A stretch of DNA of 64,000 bases from an uncultured Treponema sp. (GTDB taxonomy: Bacteria; Spirochaetota; Spirochaetia; Treponematales; Treponemataceae), in contig CAMNDY010000001.1 in assembly GCA_946535985.1 (NCBI GenBank), forward strand, positions 1 to 64,000, written 5' to 3'. Position 1 is the first letter of the stretch, and the number at the start of each line of letters is the position of its first letter. This document shows positions 24,454 through 32,737 of this stretch, piece by piece. Made by a program: the position numbers and the translations under genes. Below the pieces are notes generated by a model. The model had not been told where the DNA came from, made no database searches, and saw nothing but the letters and a program-made list of their open reading frames with translations.

Positions 24454-24987
24454 ATGATGAATCTTGAGATGCTCGATAAGGCAGTGCGCCGTGTTCCCGA
24501 TTTTCCAAAACCAGGAATTCTTTTTTATGATATTACAGGTGTTCTTGTAAACCCAGAAGCTCTCAAATTCTGTATAGACCAGATGGTAGAAAAATTTAAG
24601 GATTCTAAGGTAGACGCTGTTGCTGCTGTAGAAAGCCGCGGTTTTATTTTTGCCGCTCCCTTTGCAGAACGTCTTGGAATCCCTCTTGTTTTAATCCGCA
24701 AAAAAGGAAAGCTCCCTGGCGATACTTATGAATGTAGTTATGCCCTTGAATATGGAACAGCAACTGTAGAAGTTCACAAGTCTGATGTAAAAGCAGGACA
24801 GAAGTTCTTAGTTGTTGATGATTTGATTGCAACTGGTGGTACGCTCGCAGCCGCCAAAAATCTGATTGAGCAGGGAGGCGGGGAAGTTACTGATTTCTTC
24901 GGAGTAATCGGCCTTCCCGATTTAAATTATCAGTCCGTGCTCGCACCATGTAAGGTGACTACTTTAATTAACTATCACGGAGAATAA
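24454..24987 (+). CDS. apt: Adenine phosphoribosyltransferase
   Basis: 177 aa. It salvages adenine with PRPP to AMP in the cytosol. The PRPP-binding motif is VVDDLIATGGTLAAA; FPKPGILFYDITGVL and AVESRGFIFAAPFAERL are typical of Apt. GAAGG lies 8 nt before the first ATG. It precedes asnA by 2 nt, so the two are co-transcribed. Confidence 0.95.
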   Translation: MMNLEMLDKAVRRVPDFPKPGILFYDITGVLVNPEALKFCIDQMVEKFKDSKVDAVAAVESRGFIFAAPFAERLGIPLVLIRKKGKLPGDTYECSYALEYGTATVEVHKSDVKAGQKFLVVDDLIATGGTLAAAKNLIEQGGGEVTDFFGVIGLPDLNYQSVLAPCKVTTLINYHGE

Positions 24988-24989
24988 TT

Positions 24990-26021
24990 ATGATTAAATT
25001 ACCATCAAAATATAAATCAATTCTTAGCACACGCGAAACAGAACACGCGATTGTTGCAATAAAAGACTTTTTTCAGCTGGCTTTGAGTACAGAACTCAAT
25101 CTTTACAGAGTAACAGCTCCTCTTTTTGTAGGTGCTGGAACAGGAATTAACGACGACCTTAACGGTGTTGAGCGTCCTGTAAGCTTTCCTGTAAAAGCCT
25201 TGAACGAAAGCCGCATGGAGATTGTTCAGTCTCTTGCTAAATGGAAGCGTCTTAAGATTACTTCCCTTGGGCTTGAACCAGGCTTTGGTATTTACACAGA
25301 TATGAATGCTCTTCGCCCGGATGAAGACCTTGACCCTATTCATTCGATTTATGTAGATCAGTGGGACTGGGAAATGGCAATTGATCCAAAGGACCGCACT
25401 GTATTCTTCCTTCACGAAATTGTAAAGAAGGTTTACCGTTGTATTCAGCGTACAGAATTCTTTATTTACGATCGCTATCCTGCAATTAAGCCTGTGCTTC
25501 CAAAAGAAATCAAAATTTTGTATGCAGACGATTTGCAGAAAAAATATCCTAAGCTTACTCCAAAAGAGCGCGAAGATAAAGTTGCAAAGGAATATGGTGC
25601 AGTTTTTATTACAGGTATTGGCGGCAAGCTTCCTGATGGAAGTATTCATGACGGACGTGCCCCTGACTATGATGACTGGATTACAGAATGTGGAGACGGT
25701 CACCGTGGTTTGAACGGAGATATTCTTGTATGGAACCCTGTTCTGGACAGTGCCTTTGAACTTTCTTCAATGGGTATTCGCGTAAGCCCTGAAAGTCTTA
25801 AAGCTCAGCTTGCAGAAAGAGGCTGCCAGGAACGTGCTAAGTTTGAATTCCATTCTAAGCTTCTTAAAGGTCAGCTTACACAGACTCTTGGTGGCGGTAT
25901 TGGCCAGTCTCGTCTTTGCATGTTCCTTTTGCGCAAGGCACACATTGGCGAAACTCAGGTTAGCATCTGGACTGATGCAATCAAGGCCGACTGCAAGAAG
26001 CGTGGAATCTTTTTATTGTAA
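24990..26021 (+). CDS. asnA: Aspartate--ammonia ligase (asparagine synthetase A)
   Basis: 343 aa. It makes asparagine from aspartate, ammonia and ATP. The fold is class II aminoacyl-tRNA synthetase-like: 'LYRVTAPLFVGAGTGINDDLNGVERPVSF', 'SIYVDQWDWE' and the C-terminal 'GGGIGQSRLCMFLLRKAHIGETQVS' (motif 3-like Arg). Length is normal for AsnA. It partners apt in a two-gene operon. The palindromic repeats follow the stop directly. Confidence 0.95.
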   Translation: MIKLPSKYKSILSTRETEHAIVAIKDFFQLALSTELNLYRVTAPLFVGAGTGINDDLNGVERPVSFPVKALNESRMEIVQSLAKWKRLKITSLGLEPGFGIYTDMNALRPDEDLDPIHSIYVDQWDWEMAIDPKDRTVFFLHEIVKKVYRCIQRTEFFIYDRYPAIKPVLPKEIKILYADDLQKKYPKLTPKEREDKVAKEYGAVFITGIGGKLPDGSIHDGRAPDYDDWITECGDGHRGLNGDILVWNPVLDSAFELSSMGIRVSPESLKAQLAERGCQERAKFEFHSKLLKGQLTQTLGGGIGQSRLCMFLLRKAHIGETQVSIWTDAIKADCKKRGIFLL

Positions 26022-26022
26022 G

Positions 26023-26118
26023 AGATTCCCGGGTCAAGCCCGGGAATGACAAGGCTGTAGTGTCATTGTCGGGCTTGACAAAAGTAGGGTGTCATTGTCG
26101 GGCTTGACCCGACAATCT
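26023..26118. repeat. Array of palindromic repeat units, one truncated
   Basis: Unit 1 (GATTCCCGGG...CCCGGGAATGACA), a truncated unit (TGTCATTGTCGGGCTTGACA with no right arm), then a full unit TGTCATTGTCGGG...CCCGACAATCT. The array fills the whole gap between asnA and the next gene. Confidence 0.82.
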
Positions 26119-26123
26119 ATTTT

Positions 26124-27116
26124 ATGAATAAAGAATACAAATTTACATCATCAGAACTCGAATCTCAGATTGCTACTCTTCAGGAGAAGGGCATAACTGA
26201 GTTTTCAATTCACGATGCGTCCCTTGCAAAAGATAAGCGTCGGGTTCTAAAAATAATCAACCTGATTGCGCAGTATGCACCGGACCTTTTTGTTTCTATT
26301 CTTGCCGATGCCTCTGTTATAGACCGCGAAGTTGCCGCTGCTGCTACACAGATTTTCTGCTCTTTTGATATTCCTCTTGAAGTTCAGTCAAAAGGCGGTA
26401 AGATTCTTTTTGATAAAAAGTTTTATTCTGCAAAGGCAAGGCTGCTTAATGATTTTGGTCTTGTATTCGGTTTTCAACTTACTTATGCCCAGGTAGCCGG
26501 CGATTCACTCAAATTGTTTTTAGACCGGCTGGATTTTGCTGTTCAGCAGTATCCTAATCATATTGATTTTGCACAGACAATGAATAGCGAAGAAGAAAAA
26601 ACTGCAAAAGTAACAGGCTTTTTTTCTGCCCAGGATATCCGTTATGCACGAGACCTTGCTTTTTCCTGCAGGACTTTTTATAGCTCCGGCCGTGCAGTTC
26701 CCTGGTTTTTGTCTGTACTAAAGCCTTTGCGCATATATGCTTCCCGTTTTTTCGCAGATTTTGCAGAATGGCAGCGTTGTAACAACTGTGACTATCGCAG
26801 CGGTTTTGTTCCGGAAGCAGTGCCCCATAAAGAAATTGAAAAAATGCAGATACTCTTTCTGGAGCAGAAATATGAAGAAAAAGGTCAGCATTCACTGATT
26901 ATGCTTGTAAAGGATATTGTTGCAATTAATGGTGCAATGTCCAGAGTGGCGGGCGAAGGTGAAGAAAGTACAATTGTAACCTCATATAATCCGGATGATT
27001 TATTAAGTGAAGAGGCCTTTGACCTTGCAGCCTTCTGCGAAAATGTATGTATGGAAGAATGTAAGGTTCGCATTTTTGCGGATGAAGAAGGCCCTTCGTA
27101 TGAGGTAGTTGAATGA
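26124..27116 (+). CDS. Unknown protein, possibly a radical-SAM-like barrel without the Cys motif
   Basis: 330 aa, soluble. The order of helices and strands, with 'DLFVSILADASVIDREVAAAATQIFCSFDIPLEVQSKGGKI', 'NDFGLVFGFQLTYAQ' and 'YPNHIDFAQTM', recalls the C-terminal half of the barrel in B12-binding radical SAM proteins. No CxxxCxxC is present, and the lone 'CNNCDY' pair is late. No Shine-Dalgarno is visible and the start follows a repeat by 5 nt. It overlaps the DUF4349 gene by 4 nt. Function unknown. Confidence 0.6.
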   Translation: MNKEYKFTSSELESQIATLQEKGITEFSIHDASLAKDKRRVLKIINLIAQYAPDLFVSILADASVIDREVAAAATQIFCSFDIPLEVQSKGGKILFDKKFYSAKARLLNDFGLVFGFQLTYAQVAGDSLKLFLDRLDFAVQQYPNHIDFAQTMNSEEEKTAKVTGFFSAQDIRYARDLAFSCRTFYSSGRAVPWFLSVLKPLRIYASRFFADFAEWQRCNNCDYRSGFVPEAVPHKEIEKMQILFLEQKYEEKGQHSLIMLVKDIVAINGAMSRVAGEGEESTIVTSYNPDDLLSEEAFDLAAFCENVCMEECKVRIFADEEGPSYEVVE

Positions 27117-28042
27117 AAATTAATTTTGTAAAAATCACAAAAGCTTTTGCCTGTATTGCACTTGCAGCCAGTTTGCTTACAGTTTGTAGTTGTGACGGTA
27201 AAAAAAGCAGTCCACAAGCTGCTTATGGAACAAACAGTTCTGCAAAGCTTGCAATGAAAAGCATGGCCATGACCGACAGCGTTTCTTTTGATAATGCAGA
27301 GTATGAAATGGTGGAAGAAGACGCAATGGCTCCAAGAGAAGCAGGACCACAAGAAGAAATCTTCGAACGAAAACTCATCCGCACAGGAAATGTTTCTTTA
27401 GAAGTACAGTCCCTTTCCGATGCCGAAGAAAAAATTGCAGCGTGGGCAAAATCCCTTGGCGGTTATGTTACAAATGCAAACACCTGGGAAATGGGTGCCG
27501 GCTTTACTGTCCGCATTCCTTCTGAACGTTTTGACCAGGCAATGGCAGAGGCCGGGAACTTTGGACGCATTACAAACAGAAGCATTAATAGTCAGGATGT
27601 AAGCGACAATTATTACGATATAAAATCACGCCTGGAAACAAAATATATTCTGCGCGACAAGCTTTCTAATTATTTAAGTCAGGCAAAGGATATAAAAGAT
27701 CTTCTCGAAATTGAACGTCAGCTCAACTCTGTAATAGAAGATATTGAAAGCACAGAGAGCCGTTTCAAAAGACTTTCGAACCAGATTGATTATTCTACAA
27801 TTTATATAGATATGCATTTTGCCCACGGAAAAGACGAAGGTGGAATAATTCTTCCTGATGTAAAAGAATCCTGGAACACTTTTATTTCTAATATAATTGC
27901 TTTCTTCTGGGGATTGCTAAAAGTCCTTTTCTATATTGTGATTTTTGGTATTCCTCTTATTGCCCTTGCAGCCTTCTTCTTCTGGCTTTTGTTTGGAAAA
28001 GTAGGCCTTCTGGTAAAACTGTTTAAGAAGCTTAAGAAGTAG
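27113..28042 (+). CDS. DUF4349 lipoprotein with C-terminal TM segment
   Basis: 309 aa. Signal peptide with a lipobox around LLTVCSC. The DUF4349 region is 'RKLIRTGNVSLEVQSLSDAEEKIAAWAKSLGGYV' with 'FTVRIPSERFDQAM', then a coiled-coil 'YDIKSRLETKYILRDKLSNYL...LEIERQLNSVIEDIES', then a TM helix (residues 265-295) and a basic tail. Proteins of this kind are envelope-associated with unknown roles. The start overlaps the previous gene by ATGA. Confidence 0.82.
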   Translation: MKINFVKITKAFACIALAASLLTVCSCDGKKSSPQAAYGTNSSAKLAMKSMAMTDSVSFDNAEYEMVEEDAMAPREAGPQEEIFERKLIRTGNVSLEVQSLSDAEEKIAAWAKSLGGYVTNANTWEMGAGFTVRIPSERFDQAMAEAGNFGRITNRSINSQDVSDNYYDIKSRLETKYILRDKLSNYLSQAKDIKDLLEIERQLNSVIEDIESTESRFKRLSNQIDYSTIYIDMHFAHGKDEGGIILPDVKESWNTFISNIIAFFWGLLKVLFYIVIFGIPLIALAAFFFWLLFGKVGLLVKLFKKLKK

Positions 28043-28048
28043 GTCTTT

Positions 28049-28750
28049 ATGAAGTTTTCTCATCTGCTTTTTGATATGGACAATACTCTTTATCCTTCGA
28101 GTTCCGATATGGATAAGGGTATTACACGCCGAATGCTTGAATGTGTTGCTGATTTTTTTAAGTGCGATATTCAAAAGGCAGCTGAACTTAGGGCAGAACG
28201 TATAGTTCATTATTCTACAACGCTTGAATGGCTGCGGGCCGAAGGCATGGCTGATGTAGAAGGCTTTCTGCTTCATGTACATCCCGATAACGAAGCTGAT
28301 GAACTTATGCCTCAGTCTGGTTTGCGCGACTTTCTGCTTTCTTTAGATTATCCAAAATCTATTCTTACAAATGCACCTCATGAACATGCAGACCGGGTTC
28401 TTGGAAAATTACAGATTGCCGATTTATTTGAAGCTGTTACAGATATCCGCGATGCTGATTTTTACGGAAAACCTTACCCCAATGCATACAAGGCTGCCTT
28501 GAATAAAGTTGGGGCCACTCTTGAAAATACACTCTTTCTTGATGACATGCAAAAATACACCGACGGCTGGACAGCCATGGGCGGAATTGCAATTCTTGTA
28601 GGATATCCAAACGGAAAGCCTCTTTCTGCTGATGCCGAGCCTATGCTTCGTGCAAGAGCGGAAAACCAGGGCAGGGGACCGGGAAAAACAATCAGGCTTA
28701 ATTCAATTTATGAGCTTCCAGAGCTTTTGAAAAAAATGGAAGACGAATAA
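28049..28750 (+). CDS. HAD-family hydrolase, pyrimidine 5'-nucleotidase type
   Basis: 233 aa. HAD motif I is FDMDNTLYP (nucleophile Asp), motif II SILTNAP, and motif III/IV KPYPNAYKAAL with FLDDMQKYTDG. The cap between motif I and II resembles the SSM1/pyrimidine 5'-nucleotidase group. It probably dephosphorylates a small phosphorylated metabolite in the cytosol. It is tightly linked to the RluA-type gene that begins 1 nt after its stop. Confidence 0.87.
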   Translation: MKFSHLLFDMDNTLYPSSSDMDKGITRRMLECVADFFKCDIQKAAELRAERIVHYSTTLEWLRAEGMADVEGFLLHVHPDNEADELMPQSGLRDFLLSLDYPKSILTNAPHEHADRVLGKLQIADLFEAVTDIRDADFYGKPYPNAYKAALNKVGATLENTLFLDDMQKYTDGWTAMGGIAILVGYPNGKPLSADAEPMLRARAENQGRGPGKTIRLNSIYELPELLKKMEDE

Positions 28751-28751
28751 G

Positions 28752-29672
28752 ATGGCCGAAAAACTGCATTTTTATAATGAAAGTAAAATCCGCCTTGATG
28801 AACTTTTGCGAAAAGAACTTCCTGCACATTATAAGAGCGATTTTTCCAATTCAAAAATCCGCCGCCTGATTATTGCGGGTGCTGTAAGTGTAAATGGTCG
28901 TGTTATTACAAGGCCTGCCTTTTTCCTTAATCCTCGTTCTGACATTTGTGTGATTTTTGATAGAGAAAAGTTTCTGTATGAAAAACAGCCTGATGATATT
29001 AAGTTTGAAGTAACTTCTGATTCTGTTTTGTACGAGGATGACAATTATATTTTTATAAACAAGCCGGTCTTTTTTCCAGTTGAACAGACAATCACCGGTA
29101 ACCGCGACAATCTTCATGATGCTGTGGTGAGATATTTGTGGAGTAAAAATCCGTCACTTCGAAATCCGCCCTATGTTGGCATAATGCATCGCCTTGACCG
29201 TGAAACAAGCGGAGTGATTCTTTTTACAAAAAACCGCCAGGTAAACAAAGAAGTTTCTGAGATTTTTCAAAGCCATTCCTTTACAAAAAAATATTACGCT
29301 GTGGTGGAGGCGGGGCAGGAAAAACTTTCTCCCGGCCAGACCTTCAGTGTAGAAATGTACATGGCCCGTATTTCTTCTAAAAGTCAGGCCGCCAAATGGG
29401 GCAGGGTAGCTCAAAGCTCAAAAGACGCCCAATATTCCCGCACCGATTTCACAGTCCTGCGCCCAATTACAATAGAAAATCACAAATGCCTTTTGTTAGA
29501 ATGCACCCTCTACACCGGCCGCACCCACCAGATCCGCGTCCACCTTTCTTCCCAGGGCCTCCCCATCCTTGGAGATACACTCTATGGTGGAACTCCTGCA
29601 AAAAGAATTTATCTTCATTCTTCCGAACTCTCCTGTAAACTCTTTACCGTAAAATCCGATTTTCCGTGGTAA
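28752..29672 (+). CDS. RluA-family pseudouridine synthase with S4 domain
   Basis: 306 aa. N-terminal S4-like RNA-binding part (residues 11-60, 'SKIRRLIIAGAVSVNGRVI'), then the RluA catalytic core: DNYIFINKPVFFPV, MHRLDRETSGVILFTK (catalytic Asp) and 'LYTGRTHQIRVHLSSQGLPILGDTLYG'. It modifies uridines in rRNA or tRNA; the specific target cannot be told. It ends just before the 29.7-kb palindrome. Confidence 0.9.
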   Translation: MAEKLHFYNESKIRLDELLRKELPAHYKSDFSNSKIRRLIIAGAVSVNGRVITRPAFFLNPRSDICVIFDREKFLYEKQPDDIKFEVTSDSVLYEDDNYIFINKPVFFPVEQTITGNRDNLHDAVVRYLWSKNPSLRNPPYVGIMHRLDRETSGVILFTKNRQVNKEVSEIFQSHSFTKKYYAVVEAGQEKLSPGQTFSVEMYMARISSKSQAAKWGRVAQSSKDAQYSRTDFTVLRPITIENHKCLLLECTLYTGRTHQIRVHLSSQGLPILGDTLYGGTPAKRIYLHSSELSCKLFTVKSDFPW

Positions 29673-29685
29673 CTAAAAAGCACTT

Positions 29686-29788
29686 TGCATATGAAAAAAT
29701 GCGGAGCGTGATTTTGTGTTTTGCGGAACGTCCTCTTCCCTTAGTGGAGCAAAACACAAAATCACACGGGAGCATTTTTTCATATGCA
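29686..29788. repeat. 103-bp two-step palindrome
   Basis: Outer arms TGCATATGAAAAAATGC (29686-29702) and its exact complement (29772-29788). Inner arms GTGATTTTGTGTTTTGC (29708-29724) and its exact complement (29749-29765). The arms are separated by 5- and 6-nt bulges around a 24-nt loop. There is no T tract and no ORF. Like the element at 20.2 kb, it is a large intergenic hairpin. Confidence 0.85.
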
Positions 29789-29855
29789 CACATGATTATT
29801 TATTCCTTGCAAAATCCCGATAATAGGGTAAAATGAATATATTGGGAGAAAAAAA

Positions 29856-30854
29856 ATGAAAAAACTTCTTATCCTTGTGGCAGCCCTGGCTGTAACACTC
29901 GTTGGCTGTAGCGGCAATTCGCTCAGTTTTGAAAATCCAGACAGTAAAAAAGATGTAATCGCTTCTGGCGTAGCTCCTGCTGATATTGCAGCATGGGAAA
30001 GCGAAGTAGATGCAGACTTTGCCGCTGTTATTGAAGCTCTTGGAAAAGACGGCGACCTCAAAGCCCTTGAAGCTTTTGATTCCAAGTATGGAACAGACAT
30101 GGCCGAAACAGGTGCTCGTTTTGCAGCAGCCCGTGCCGCCCGTTCAGGTTCAAGCAGTTCAAGCTCAAGCAGCTATCCTGCTATGCCAAACATGCCTTTC
30201 AACAGAGATGGTGCTGTTTATGTTTCTGGTGGAACAGATGACCTTATTGGTACTGTTGTAGACTGGGTTTCTCCAAAAACTCTTCCCGGTTCATACTATC
30301 ACGCAGCAGTTCTTGATTTAGACAAATACGATCCAAATAACGAAAACGTATACTGCCTCGAAACTGCAATCTCTAAAGGTGCAGGTTACGAATCGGCTTA
30401 TAACTGGAGAACAAAGGTAAATGCCTGCGTTCTTAATCCAAAATACTCTCTTACAAAATCTAAGCTCGACTCAGCACAGGCTTATATGGATTACTACTGT
30501 GATATGAACAACACAAATATGGAATACGGTTTCTTTAAGAATACTGTAAACATCTTTAATGTTGTTACTAAAGCAGATACCTACACCTGGTATTGTACAA
30601 AGGTTGTATGGTGGGTTTACAACAAATATGGCTGGGATATTGACTCTAACTCAAGCCTCATCGACTGGACAACATCCGGCCTTTACACACTTGTAAAAGA
30701 CTACTACTACGTACGCTATTTCTACTCTTCTTCTAAGAGAAAGGCTGCAATTAATGATTATATTAATTCTGCCCGCAGTAACATTGTTCTTGCAGAAGAA
30801 ATTATGCTTTCTCCATACTTTACAAAGGTATTTGAGAACATAAGGGAGTACTAA
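29856..30854 (+). CDS. Lipoprotein with YiiX/NlpC-like permuted papain-fold domain
   Basis: 332 aa. Lipobox LVGC near residue 19. A Ser/Gly linker (SGSSSSSSSS) separates a helical N-terminal part from a catalytic-looking domain that begins 'GAVYVSGGTDDLIGTVVDWVS'. That domain has a His in GSYYHAAVLDLD and a Cys in TYTWYCTKVVWWVYN, the order (His then Cys) of YiiX-type circularly permuted NlpC/P60 hydrolases. It may cleave peptidoglycan peptides or lipid-linked amides at the cell surface. A GGGAG site precedes the ATG. Confidence 0.78.
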   Translation: MKKLLILVAALAVTLVGCSGNSLSFENPDSKKDVIASGVAPADIAAWESEVDADFAAVIEALGKDGDLKALEAFDSKYGTDMAETGARFAAARAARSGSSSSSSSSYPAMPNMPFNRDGAVYVSGGTDDLIGTVVDWVSPKTLPGSYYHAAVLDLDKYDPNNENVYCLETAISKGAGYESAYNWRTKVNACVLNPKYSLTKSKLDSAQAYMDYYCDMNNTNMEYGFFKNTVNIFNVVTKADTYTWYCTKVVWWVYNKYGWDIDSNSSLIDWTTSGLYTLVKDYYYVRYFYSSSKRKAAINDYINSARSNIVLAEEIMLSPYFTKVFENIREY

Positions 30855-31969
30855 TGAGTTTTCTGTCCAATGCATTTGCAAAGGGCAGAAGATATACCGC
30901 AGGTTGCACAAAACTTGCGGTATTTTTTTTATGCTGCCTGCCTTTCTTTACTGCTTGTCCTCTTAATGCTTCCGGAGGAGATTCCGGAGCTTTTCCATAT
31001 GTGGTAAACGGAAAATTATGCTCCTTTACGCCGGATTCTCAAGAAGAAATTGCAGACGGTTATACACAAGGTTCTGTTGCCCCTTCTAAAAAAGACGGTT
31101 ATATTCTGGCCTGGAATCAGAAAAAACAAAGGCTTTACCATTTTGCGGGGCAAAAGGCAGTTTCAAACCTTGAATTAAAGGCTTCTTTTGTTTATGCAGG
31201 AGCTGATTATCTTCTTGCTCAATCTTCTTCTTTTGCAGATAACAAAGGCTTTTCTTTTACATTATATTCTATTAAATACTGTTCGAATAAACGAAAAATC
31301 AAGCTTCGTTCTATATGGACCGGCTATATAGACTGCTTTGTGGCTGATTTCTTTTTTACAGAGGATGGAATCTGTATTGCGGGAGGCACCCGTGATGATG
31401 AAAAAAATAATGTCTTTTATATTACTGGTAAGGGTATACACAAGAGTTTTAGCACAAAAAAGGAGTCTGATTTTTTAAGACTAATACAGACTTCTGATCC
31501 ACAGAAAGCAGTTGCCTTTGTAAGTACCCGCGATAAATCTGACCGGGAAGCAATTATCTATTCTTTTGATATAAATGAAGCGCCGGAAGATGCAGAAGAA
31601 ATCAATTTAAGCAAAGATCCTCTTCTTCCCCCTGATTTTAAGTGCTTTTTCGGCTATGGCTTTTCTCCAATTCCTGCAGCCCATTCGGTCCCTGTGGTCC
31701 CTGAGCTCGTCGAAGGGGTCGAAGGGGTCGAAGGGGGCAAAAGGGTAATCCTTCCTGCCAGTCTGAATGGTATAATCAATTTTATCTGTTATGACCTTGC
31801 TGCCGGCAAAATCACCGCAATTATTCCAGACGCAGTTGGTTGTGTAGCAGCTCTTTCTACAACTCCGGAAGGCACTTATTACCTTGCCCGTGACCCATTA
31901 CTAGAAGCTTCCTGGTATGGAATTGCTCTTTTTAATGGAAGGCAATGCATAAAAATCAAAGCATTTTAA
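30854..31969 (+). CDS. Putative lipoprotein of unknown function
   Basis: 371 aa. The start overlaps the previous stop by 1 nt. The signal peptide is atypically long (a 20-residue basic n-region) and ends in lipobox FFTAC near residue 34. An intrinsic terminator lies within the codons for residues 14-26. The mature part has 'KDGYILAWNQKKQRLYHFAG' and similar phrases, suggesting a beta-propeller-like fold. The genome repeat is read as VPVVPELVEGVEGVEGG. No known domain. Confidence 0.7.
   Translation: MSFLSNAFAKGRRYTAGCTKLAVFFLCCLPFFTACPLNASGGDSGAFPYVVNGKLCSFTPDSQEEIADGYTQGSVAPSKKDGYILAWNQKKQRLYHFAGQKAVSNLELKASFVYAGADYLLAQSSSFADNKGFSFTLYSIKYCSNKRKIKLRSIWTGYIDCFVADFFFTEDGICIAGGTRDDEKNNVFYITGKGIHKSFSTKKESDFLRLIQTSDPQKAVAFVSTRDKSDREAIIYSFDINEAPEDAEEINLSKDPLLPPDFKCFFGYGFSPIPAAHSVPVVPELVEGVEGVEGGKRVILPASLNGIINFICYDLAAGKITAIIPDAVGCVAALSTTPEGTYYLARDPLLEASWYGIALFNGRQCIKIKAF
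30894..30930 (+). terminator. Intrinsic terminator inside the coding region of the following lipoprotein
   Basis: A 12-bp stem, ATACCGCAGGTT/AACTTGCGGTAT (one G-U), a 6-nt loop and eight T. It would end most transcripts from the YiiX-like gene about 70 nt after the next start codon, leaving the downstream lipoprotein dependent on read-through or its own promoter. Confidence 0.8.
31685..31736 (-). repeat. CCTTCGAC-family repeat with internal tandem extension
   Basis: One full unit (GTGGTCCCTGAGCTCGTCGAAGGGG) followed by two extra GTCGAAGGG(G) steps, read in frame as VVPELVEGVEGVEGG. Confidence 0.82.
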
Positions 31970-32010
31970 GAATTCTCAGGATTGTAATTTATTTTACTCT
32001 TTTTTTATAA

Positions 32011-32039
32011 TTTACAACTTAAAAAAACCGTGTTATAAT
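32011..32039 (+). promoter_or_regulatory. Promoter of the tubulin-like/Hsp70-like operon
   Basis: TTTACA (32011-32016), 17 nt, perfect TATAAT (32034-32039). It is the only strong promoter I see ahead of the nine-gene run and leaves a leader of about 135 nt. Confidence 0.65.
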
Positions 32040-32071
32040 ATTAGAACGCAAAAAAGAGAGGAGAAAAAGTT

Positions 32072-32116
32072 TTGCAGGCCACTTGCATCAATAAAATGCG
32101 CTTACATTTTTTATAA
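32072..32116 (+). CDS. Possible leader peptide (uORF) ahead of the operon
   Basis: AGGAG (32059-32063), 8 nt, TTG, then 14 codons (MQATCINKMRLHFL) and TAA. The Shine-Dalgarno is better than that of many genes here, though the start is TTG. It may be a regulatory leader or chance. Confidence 0.25.
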   Translation: MQATCINKMRLHFL

Positions 32117-32182
32117 CCATTACATAGCTATTATTCTCAACCAATATAGATTAGATTCTTGTAGATAAGAGAGGTTCTTTTT

Positions 32183-32725
32183 ATGAAAAAATTGATTATA
32201 TCTGTCCTTGTGGGCTTATTGACTGCTTTTGCTTATATTGGCGTTATGCTGCTTATAAGTGCACCTTTTATGCTCTTAATCAAAATGGGACTTTTAGGAA
32301 TCGTTTCGGGCGAATCGACAGTTGCGGCTGTCGTTTCAAATCTTACCGGAAGTTTGAAGGGTATTACAGGTAAAATTGGTAATGTAGCGCTTGCTATTAT
32401 TATTATTCAGTCTGTGCTTTTCCTTATTATGTGTATCGTTTCTTTTGTGTTTATGACAAAAGTCATGGAAGTGTATCTTAAGGAAGATCGTTACTTCAGA
32501 CGTCTCTACAATGCAGTTTTCTTTGTTGTAATGATTATCCCTGAAATTCTGATTATTTTGTCTTTGTTCTTTGGCTTTTCTGTTTCAATTGCCATTTATA
32601 TTTTGCTTGGGCTTACTGGAATTGTTACAACTTTTGCTACAATTATGGCTACAAAAGTCCTTCCAGACTTAATGAAGAATACAAATAGAAGATACCTTTT
32701 GAATACTGGTATTAAAGATAAATAA
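32183..32725 (+). CDS. Four-TM membrane protein, first gene of the tubulin-like operon
   Basis: 180 aa. Hydrophobic segments at residues 3-35, 70-95, 110-130 and 132-155, small basic tail (NTNRRYLLNTGIKDK). No motif for catalysis. It is followed 12 nt later by the vWA protein gene. By position it could be a membrane anchor for the assembly encoded downstream. Family not recognised. Confidence 0.72.
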   Translation: MKKLIISVLVGLLTAFAYIGVMLLISAPFMLLIKMGLLGIVSGESTVAAVVSNLTGSLKGITGKIGNVALAIIIIQSVLFLIMCIVSFVFMTKVMEVYLKEDRYFRRLYNAVFFVVMIIPEILIILSLFFGFSVSIAIYILLGLTGIVTTFATIMATKVLPDLMKNTNRRYLLNTGIKDK

Positions 32726-32737
32726 AAGAAGGTTTAT

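Noticed and set aside
24990-26049. Plus-strand ORFs of 63 and 79 aa within asnA
   Set aside because: Out-of-frame shadows of asnA with no independent ribosome sites.
26023-26118. CRISPR array
   Set aside because: Units are palindromes in mixed orientation with unequal gaps and no constant spacer length; no cas genes nearby.
20741-29684. 15-bp identity TAACTAAAAAGCACT at 20741 and 29670
   Set aside because: For an AT-rich 15-mer in 64 kb, one chance pair is expected; flanks do not align.
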